A stretch of 9,739 bases of DNA from Polynucleobacter sp. GTDB taxonomy: Bacteria; Pseudomonadota; Gammaproteobacteria; Burkholderiales; Burkholderiaceae. A program made the translations under genes and the position numbers. Position 1 is the first letter of the stretch. Each line of letters begins with the position of its first letter. Below are positions 6,009 to 9,739 of this stretch, piece by piece. The notes below the pieces were generated by a model. It saw nothing but the letters and a program-made list of their open reading frames with translations. It searched no databases and was not told the origin of the DNA. The stretch covers positions 1 to 9,739 of the forward strand of contig JALRCP010000036.1 in the NCBI GenBank assembly GCA_023257325.1. Reading direction: 5' to 3'.

Positions 6009-8075
6009 ATGTTGGGTTTGAAAGATATCCGTCGCCTCTGGGGACGCTGGCAAGATTCAAGAGATGCCTCTCAGGCATTGGATAGTTTATTGATTGTTCC
6101 AGACGTTTCTGCCAGCTTAGCTGATCGCAATCGTTGGCTGGTTGAAGTGGCGTATTGGTTAAGACGCTCTGAAAAGAAATCTCCCAACAAATCATCTGGT
6201 GACTCAGCTAAGGTAATGACGATTGAAGAGGGTCATCCCGAGCATGCACGCTTGAGAGCTTTTTTAAAATTATTGGATCAGCGTCCTGAAGCCAAGTTAA
6301 AAATTGCAAAACTACTGCGTAGCATTCTTAAAGAAAACGATGCGCTTTCATTGCTATGCGATACAGGTGTGGCAACCAAGCCTAGTTTTTGGGGTGAGGT
6401 GGTTGACCGTATTCAAAATCGTTTAATTGCTCCGCCACCTAATAAACCTGAATTAGCAGTTTTATTTAGTTTGGGCTTTGTCGGTGAGCATGATGCGAGT
6501 TGGGTTCATGATTTGGATGCGAGTATGCTCCAAAGCCTCCATGACTTGGTGCATTTTGAGGAGCAAGTCAGTGAAGCCAGTTCTTTATTTAAAGATATGG
6601 CTGAAGCAATTCATATTTTGATTAGCTATATTGGTGCTTCAGGTCTTAGCTATTCGGTGCGGTCGCGCTTGCGAGAGGTCAGCGGTCAACATTCACCTTT
6701 TTACCGATTGGGTAAGTTGGCTCGGGAAATTCTAAAAGATGAACCTCGCCTGAGTGAACATGTTTACCAAGCTCATTTAAAAGATTTTCACGAAGTCATC
6801 AATGCTTGCTATGTCGCCTGCGACGACGTCTACAGTCATTTAGACGAAAACGGCGTTTCGATTGAAACCGTTTTTCAGGTAGAAACCATGCGTTTGCGTT
6901 TAGCTCGAGTAGAACTTCTTTTGAATGCATGGTTATACCGTGATCAAACAGAAAACTATGCCAAGCTGGTGGCCGATCTTATTTTGACCGTTCAAGGACA
7001 TCGCAGTATTCGTCGTTTGGCTGAACAATCGTTTGCATTGCTGTCTCGTAAGGTGGTTGAGCGCAGTGCTGAGGCAGGTGATCATTACATTGCGGGTTCT
7101 CGCAAAGAGTACTTCTCAATGCTGAAGAAATCATTGGGTGGTGGAGCCATTATTTCAGGAACGGTTTATTTAAAGTTTCTGATTGTCAATTTAGGTTTGG
7201 TCCGTTTTTTTGAGAACATCTTATTGGCCGTGAACTATGCAGGTAGCTTTTTATTGATTCAATTTGCCAATTTCACTTTGGCGACCAAGCAACCTGCAAT
7301 GACTGCACCAGCACTTGCGCAACTATTGGATGGGGTTCATACCAAACAAGGGCTAGAGGAATTTGTAGATCGTGCCATTGCTTTAATGAGATCTCAAGCC
7401 GCTTCAATTTTTGGTAATTTGGCCATGGTGGTACCGTTGGTGATTGCGATACAAGTGGGCATCATGCTTCTGTTGGGAAGCCCCACGATGAGTGCGGTCA
7501 AAGCGCAGGCGATTTTTCACAGTGTGTCACCTTTTAGTGCCGCATTCATTTTTGCCGCATTCACTGGCGTTCTTTTGTGGCTTTCAAGTTTGATTGCAGG
7601 TCTGGTCGATAACTGGTTTGTATTACATCGCATGCAAGATGTGATTGCCTATAACAGACGCATCAATATTGTTTTTGGAGATATTCGAGCGGCTCGATGG
7701 GGGCAGTGGTGGAAAAATAATATCTCTATTGTGGCTGCCAACGTGTCCTTGGGTGTTTTGCTCATTTATGGTCCAACCTTCCTCGGTTTCTTAGGAATAG
7801 GCATGGAAATTCGTCACATCACTTTGTCGGCTGGACAGTTTGCTGCGGCTGCCACGGCATTGGGATGGAAAACATTTCTAATGGCGGGATTTTGGTTAGG
7901 CATTCTCGGGGTTCTTTTGATTGGTGTTTTCAATGTCATGATCAGTTTTTCTTTGGCGTTTAATATGGCATTGCGTTCTAGAGATTTGCCTGCTTTGGAC
8001 AGAAGACGCTTATATTCAGCTGTTAGAGGTCGTATTAAAGCTGACTTTAAGTCATTGTTATTTCCACCTAAATAA
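6009..8075 (+). CDS. PF10136 family membrane protein (annotated as 'site-specific recombinase')
   Basis: This 688-residue protein belongs, from recognised blocks, to the family usually labelled 'site-specific recombinase' (PF10136/COG4389, including the Neisseria Gcr protein). The first half (1-370) is soluble and helical, with an RLRLARVELLLNAWLYRD block (295-311) and RKVVERSAEAGDHYIAGSRKEY near 347-368. The second half has about six hydrophobic membrane segments, at roughly 378-398, 403-421, 468-489, 508-532, 571-598 and 623-650. The family signature TLATKQPAMTAPALA is at 423-437, and a basic tail (RSRDLPALDRRRLYSAVRGR) follows. I see neither a serine-recombinase nor a tyrosine-recombinase catalytic signature, so the inherited name should not be read as evidence of DNA recombination; an inner-membrane role is more likely but unknown. 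The ATG has GGA 8 nt upstream and lies 2 nt after the uvrB stop, so translation is probably coupled to uvrB. The gene looks intact. Confidence 0.82.
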   Translation: MLGLKDIRRLWGRWQDSRDASQALDSLLIVPDVSASLADRNRWLVEVAYWLRRSEKKSPNKSSGDSAKVMTIEEGHPEHARLRAFLKLLDQRPEAKLKIAKLLRSILKENDALSLLCDTGVATKPSFWGEVVDRIQNRLIAPPPNKPELAVLFSLGFVGEHDASWVHDLDASMLQSLHDLVHFEEQVSEASSLFKDMAEAIHILISYIGASGLSYSVRSRLREVSGQHSPFYRLGKLAREILKDEPRLSEHVYQAHLKDFHEVINACYVACDDVYSHLDENGVSIETVFQVETMRLRLARVELLLNAWLYRDQTENYAKLVADLILTVQGHRSIRRLAEQSFALLSRKVVERSAEAGDHYIAGSRKEYFSMLKKSLGGGAIISGTVYLKFLIVNLGLVRFFENILLAVNYAGSFLLIQFANFTLATKQPAMTAPALAQLLDGVHTKQGLEEFVDRAIALMRSQAASIFGNLAMVVPLVIAIQVGIMLLLGSPTMSAVKAQAIFHSVSPFSAAFIFAAFTGVLLWLSSLIAGLVDNWFVLHRMQDVIAYNRRINIVFGDIRAARWGQWWKNNISIVAANVSLGVLLIYGPTFLGFLGIGMEIRHITLSAGQFAAAATALGWKTFLMAGFWLGILGVLLIGVFNVMISFSLAFNMALRSRDLPALDRRRLYSAVRGRIKADFKSLLFPPK

Positions 8076-8119
8076 TTGATTTTTAAATATAAAAATATAA
8101 TAGGGCATCATTTTCTTGA
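8076..8119. other. AT-rich spacer after the PF10136 gene
   Basis: This stretch is almost pure A/T up to 8101. It contains a 7-bp A/T-only inverted repeat (ATTTTTA at 8079-8085 and TAAAAAT at 8090-8096). It is too weak to be a convincing terminator, so read-through from uvrB into iscR cannot be excluded. The A/T tract may bend DNA or help RNA polymerase bind the iscR promoter just downstream. Confidence 0.35.
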
Positions 8120-8144
8120 GTACTTGAGCAGTTTTGTAGGGTAT
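8120..8144 (+). promoter_or_regulatory. IscR box 1 (type 1-like), upstream copy
   Basis: This 25-bp site has a left half GTACTTGAGC and a right half ending GTAGGGTAT. Against the E. coli type 1 IscR consensus (halves ATASYYGACT and AGTCRRSTAT, with an R/W/Y centre, from memory) I count 19 matches of 25. It covers the -35 box of the iscR promoter and shares TTGAGCA and GGTAT with the second site 30 bp downstream. It is the weaker of the two sites. Confidence 0.5.
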
Positions 8145-8154
8145 CTGATATAGT
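8124..8154 (+). promoter_or_regulatory. iscR promoter with extended -10
   Basis: A -10 box TATAGT (8149-8154, five of six consensus bases) is preceded by the extended -10 element TGA (8146-8148). A -35-like TTGAGC lies at 8124-8129, with a long 19-bp spacer that the extended -10 may compensate. Transcription would start near 8161, giving a leader of about 50 nt. Both IscR-like sites overlap promoter elements, so bound IscR would block RNA polymerase. This is the arrangement expected for repression of iscR by its own cluster-loaded product. Confidence 0.55.
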
Positions 8155-8174
8155 TGAGCATGAAAGTCAGGTAT
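8150..8174 (+). promoter_or_regulatory. IscR box 2 (type 1-like), promoter-proximal copy
   Basis: The left half is ATAGTTGAGC and the right half AAGTCAGGTAT. I count 21 of 25 positions matching the E. coli type 1 IscR consensus as I remember it; the main departure is GAGC where the consensus has GACT. The site overlaps the -10 box and the expected transcription start, a typical place for repression by [2Fe-2S]-IscR. Its position directly before iscR supports the call more than the base matches alone. Confidence 0.68.
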
Positions 8175-8211
8175 TAACCCATCCAATCACTCAACAAGGA
8201 CGAGGTCAGAG

Positions 8212-8769
8212 ATGAGATTAACAACCAAAGGTCGTTTTGCAGTAACTGCGATGATTGATTTGGCATTGCGTGAATCGCAAGGTCCAGTGACGCTTGCCGG
8301 TATCAGTCAAAGACAAAATATTTCTTTATCTTACCTAGAGCAATTGTTCGGTAAGTTGCGTCGTTTTGACATTGTTGAAAGTACCCGCGGCCCAGGCGGT
8401 GGATACACACTAGCTCGTCGACCTGAGCAAGTCACTGTGGCTGACATCATTATTGCTGTGGATGAACCACTCGATGCCACCCAGTGTGGGGGCAAAGGAA
8501 ATTGTCATGGTGAAGAGTCCGGTCATGGTCGTTGTATGACCCATGATTTGTGGGCGAATTTGAATCAGAAGATGGTGGAGTATTTAAGTTCTGTTTCTTT
8601 GGCTGACTTGGTGAAGCAGCAAGAGGGGCGAGTTCACATTCATGAAAGCAAGATCAAGCTAGAAACTCCTAAAGCTAGCAAGCAAACCGCTGAGGCAAAA
8701 AAAGAAACCGAAGCAAAGAAGAAGCCTTTGGCCAATTCAGTTTTTACTTTTGCGCAGCAAATTAACTAA
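8212..8769 (+). CDS. iscR: Iron-sulfur cluster regulator IscR
   Basis: This Rrf2-family transcription factor senses [2Fe-2S] cluster supply and represses the isc operon when loaded. The 185-residue protein opens with the family MRLTTKGRFAVTAMIDLAL block. A winged helix-turn-helix follows, with the recognition region ISLSYLEQLFGKLR (37-50) and the wing STRGPGGGYTLAR (57-69). Cluster ligands are C92, C98, C108 and H111 (CGGKGNC, then CMTH). E. coli IscR has ligands at 92, 98, 104 and 107, so the loop between the second and third cysteine is 4 residues longer here. A Lys/Ala/Glu-rich tail (about 147-172) makes it longer than the 162-residue E. coli protein. GAGG (8202-8205) is 6 nt before the ATG. 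It has its own promoter with two IscR-like boxes, and iscS follows after 53 bp, the normal isc operon order. Confidence 0.96.
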   Translation: MRLTTKGRFAVTAMIDLALRESQGPVTLAGISQRQNISLSYLEQLFGKLRRFDIVESTRGPGGGYTLARRPEQVTVADIIIAVDEPLDATQCGGKGNCHGEESGHGRCMTHDLWANLNQKMVEYLSSVSLADLVKQQEGRVHIHESKIKLETPKASKQTAEAKKETEAKKKPLANSVFTFAQQIN

Positions 8770-8822
8770 ATAACTTATTAATACTGAAAACAATAAAAAC
8801 GAACGAGATAAAAGGATAAAAG
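8770..8822 (+). other. iscR-iscS spacer with iscS ribosome-binding site
   Basis: This A-rich 53-bp spacer contains AAAGGAT (8811-8817), which places GGA 6 nt before the iscS ATG. I see no terminator or separate promoter, consistent with one iscRS transcript. In E. coli the small RNA RyhB acts in this interval to separate iscR from the rest of the operon; nothing here shows the same, though the A-rich leader would be an open target. Confidence 0.5.
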
Positions 8823-9739
8823 ATGTCATCACCCAAAGTAGTTCCGATGTTTAGTCCAGAACATTTTCCGATTTATATGGATTACTCAGCCACAACGCCG
8901 ATTGACCCTCGCGTGGTGGACGTGATGATTCCTTATTTGCGTGAGCAGTTTGGTAACCCAGCTTCACGCAGTCATGCTTATGGTTGGAGTGCGGAGGAGG
9001 CCGTTGAAAACGCTCGCACTGAAGTGGCTAAGTTGGTGGGAGCTGATCCAAGAGAAATTGTTTGGACCAGCGGTGCCACTGAAAGTAATAATTTAGCTAT
9101 TAAGGGCGCAGCACATTTTTATAAAGAAAAAGGCAAGCACATCATCACTGTAAAGACTGAGCACAAGGCAGTTCTAGATACCTGTCGTGAGCTTGAGCGT
9201 GAGGGTTATGAGGTTACATACTTGGATGTATTGCCCAATGGCTTGATTGATTTTGAAGTTTTTAAGGCAGCCGTGCGCCCTGACACGATTGTGGTATCTG
9301 TAATGTTTGTCAACAATGAAATTGGTGTGATTCAAGACATTCCAAGAATTGGTGAATTTTGTCGTGAGAAGGGCATCGTGTTTCATGTGGATGCTGCGCA
9401 AGCAACGGGCAAGGTAGCCATTGATCTACAAACATTAAAAGTTGACTTGATGAGTTTTTGTGCTCACAAGACTTACGGCCCTAAAGGCATCGGTGCATTA
9501 TTTGTTCGCCGCAAACCCCGCATTCGTATTGAGGCGCAAATGCATGGGGGTGGTCACGAAAGAGGGATGCGTTCAGGCACTTTGCCTACCCATCAAATCG
9601 TGGGCATGGGTGAGTGCTTCCGGATTGCAAGAGAAGAGATGGCCAGTGAAAATGAGCGCATTCGCATGTTGAGAGATCGCCTGTGGAATGGTCTGAACCA
9701 AATTGAAGAAGTCTATTTAAATGGTGATATGGATCATCG
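8823..9739 (+). CDS. iscS: Cysteine desulfurase IscS (3' end cut by window)
   Basis: This PLP enzyme converts cysteine to alanine and passes the sulfur, as a persulfide, to IscU and to tRNA-thiolation partners. The frame is open from the ATG to the window end, giving 305 complete codons of an expected total of about 415. Seen are the N-terminal [14 protein letters not shown] block, [15 protein letters not shown] (82-96), the PLP-stacking histidine in [11 protein letters not shown] (H114), HVDAAQ (188-193, D190 and Q193 binding PLP), the Schiff-base lysine K216 in [13 protein letters not shown], and [14 protein letters not shown] (242-255). Similarity to E. coli IscS is high throughout. The N-terminus is about 12 residues longer than in E. 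coli. The persulfide cysteine loop (E. coli C328) lies beyond the window, so catalytic completeness cannot be checked. It is second in the isc operon, after iscR. Confidence 0.97.
   Translation, partial: MSSPKVVPMFSPEHFPIYMDYSATTPIDPRVVDVMIPYLREQFGNPASRSHAYGWSAEEAVENARTEVAKLVGADPREIVWTSGATESNNLAIKGAAHFYKEKGKHIITVKTEHKAVLDTCRELEREGYEVTYLDVLPNGLIDFEVFKAAVRPDTIVVSVMFVNNEIGVIQDIPRIGEFCREKGIVFHVDAAQATGKVAIDLQTLKVDLMSFCAHKTYGPKGIGALFVRRKPRIRIEAQMHGGGHERGMRSGTLPTHQIVGMGECFRIAREEMASENERIRMLRDRLWNGLNQIEEVYLNGDMDH

Noticed and set aside
6009..8075. Mobile element or integrase reading of the 'site-specific recombinase' gene
   Set aside because: There are no flanking inverted repeats, target duplications, attachment sites or other mobile genes, and the protein lacks recombinase catalytic motifs.
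8079..8096. A/T-only inverted repeat after the PF10136 gene as a terminator
   Set aside because: The stem is 7 bp with no G-C pair and there is no ordered U-run, so it is unlikely to stop RNA polymerase; low-complexity A/T sequence explains it.
9174..9401. Open frame on the - strand within iscS
   Set aside because: The + strand here encodes strongly conserved IscS sequence including the PLP-binding region, so this frame is an accidental shadow.
1..9739. CRISPR array, tRNA/rRNA gene, riboswitch, toxin-antitoxin or defence system
   Set aside because: No spaced repeats, cloverleaf-like sequence, conserved riboswitch core or defence-type genes were seen; nearly all bases belong to conserved housekeeping genes.

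Overview
The window looks like chromosome from a low-to-mid GC betaproteobacterium of the Burkholderiales, probably a Burkholderiaceae lineage such as Polynucleobacter or a relative. This rests on the very close match of UvrB to the Ralstonia/Burkholderia form as I remember it, a DUF1841 protein, an intracellular poly(3-hydroxybutyrate) (PHB) depolymerase of the PhaZ1 type, a PF10136 protein, and the iscRS operon start close to uvrB. By eye the base composition is in the mid-40s percent GC. Genus assignment is inference.

Layout. At 47-478 (+) is a small DUF1841 gene whose 3' end overlaps, tail to tail, a leftward group. That leftward group, read from high to low coordinates, is: an aspartate/aromatic aminotransferase (3854-2658), an intergenic stretch with a 13-bp palindrome, a good sigma70-type promoter and a leader hairpin, then phaZ (2483-1140) and an rnfB-like ferredoxin gene (1147-470). 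The last two overlap by 8 nt and are probably co-transcribed. Rightward from 3865 come uvrB and a PF10136 multi-spanning membrane protein, whose start lies 2 nt after the uvrB stop. After a 136-bp gap holding a promoter and two tandem IscR-box-like sites come iscR and the first three quarters of iscS, which is cut by the window end.

How the genes work together. iscR and iscS are the regulator and the cysteine desulfurase of iron-sulfur cluster assembly; the sites upstream of iscR point to autoregulation by cluster-loaded IscR. PhaZ mobilises the carbon and energy store PHB. The co-transcribed RnfB-like protein carries iron-sulfur clusters and is a plausible electron carrier, but none of the other Rnf/Rsx subunits is next to it. 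UvrB is the damage-verification helicase of nucleotide excision repair. The aminotransferase links glutamate to aspartate and/or aromatic amino acid synthesis.

The region is densely coding. I see no tRNA, rRNA, CRISPR array, insertion sequence, attachment site or phage gene, and no gene-free stretch longer than about 175 bp. I did not find a convincing new multi-gene system. The best leads are local: variant tandem IscR boxes, the lysine/alanine-rich tail on PhaZ, the badly named PF10136 'recombinase' coupled to uvrB, and divergent start codons of the aminotransferase and uvrB only 10 bp apart.
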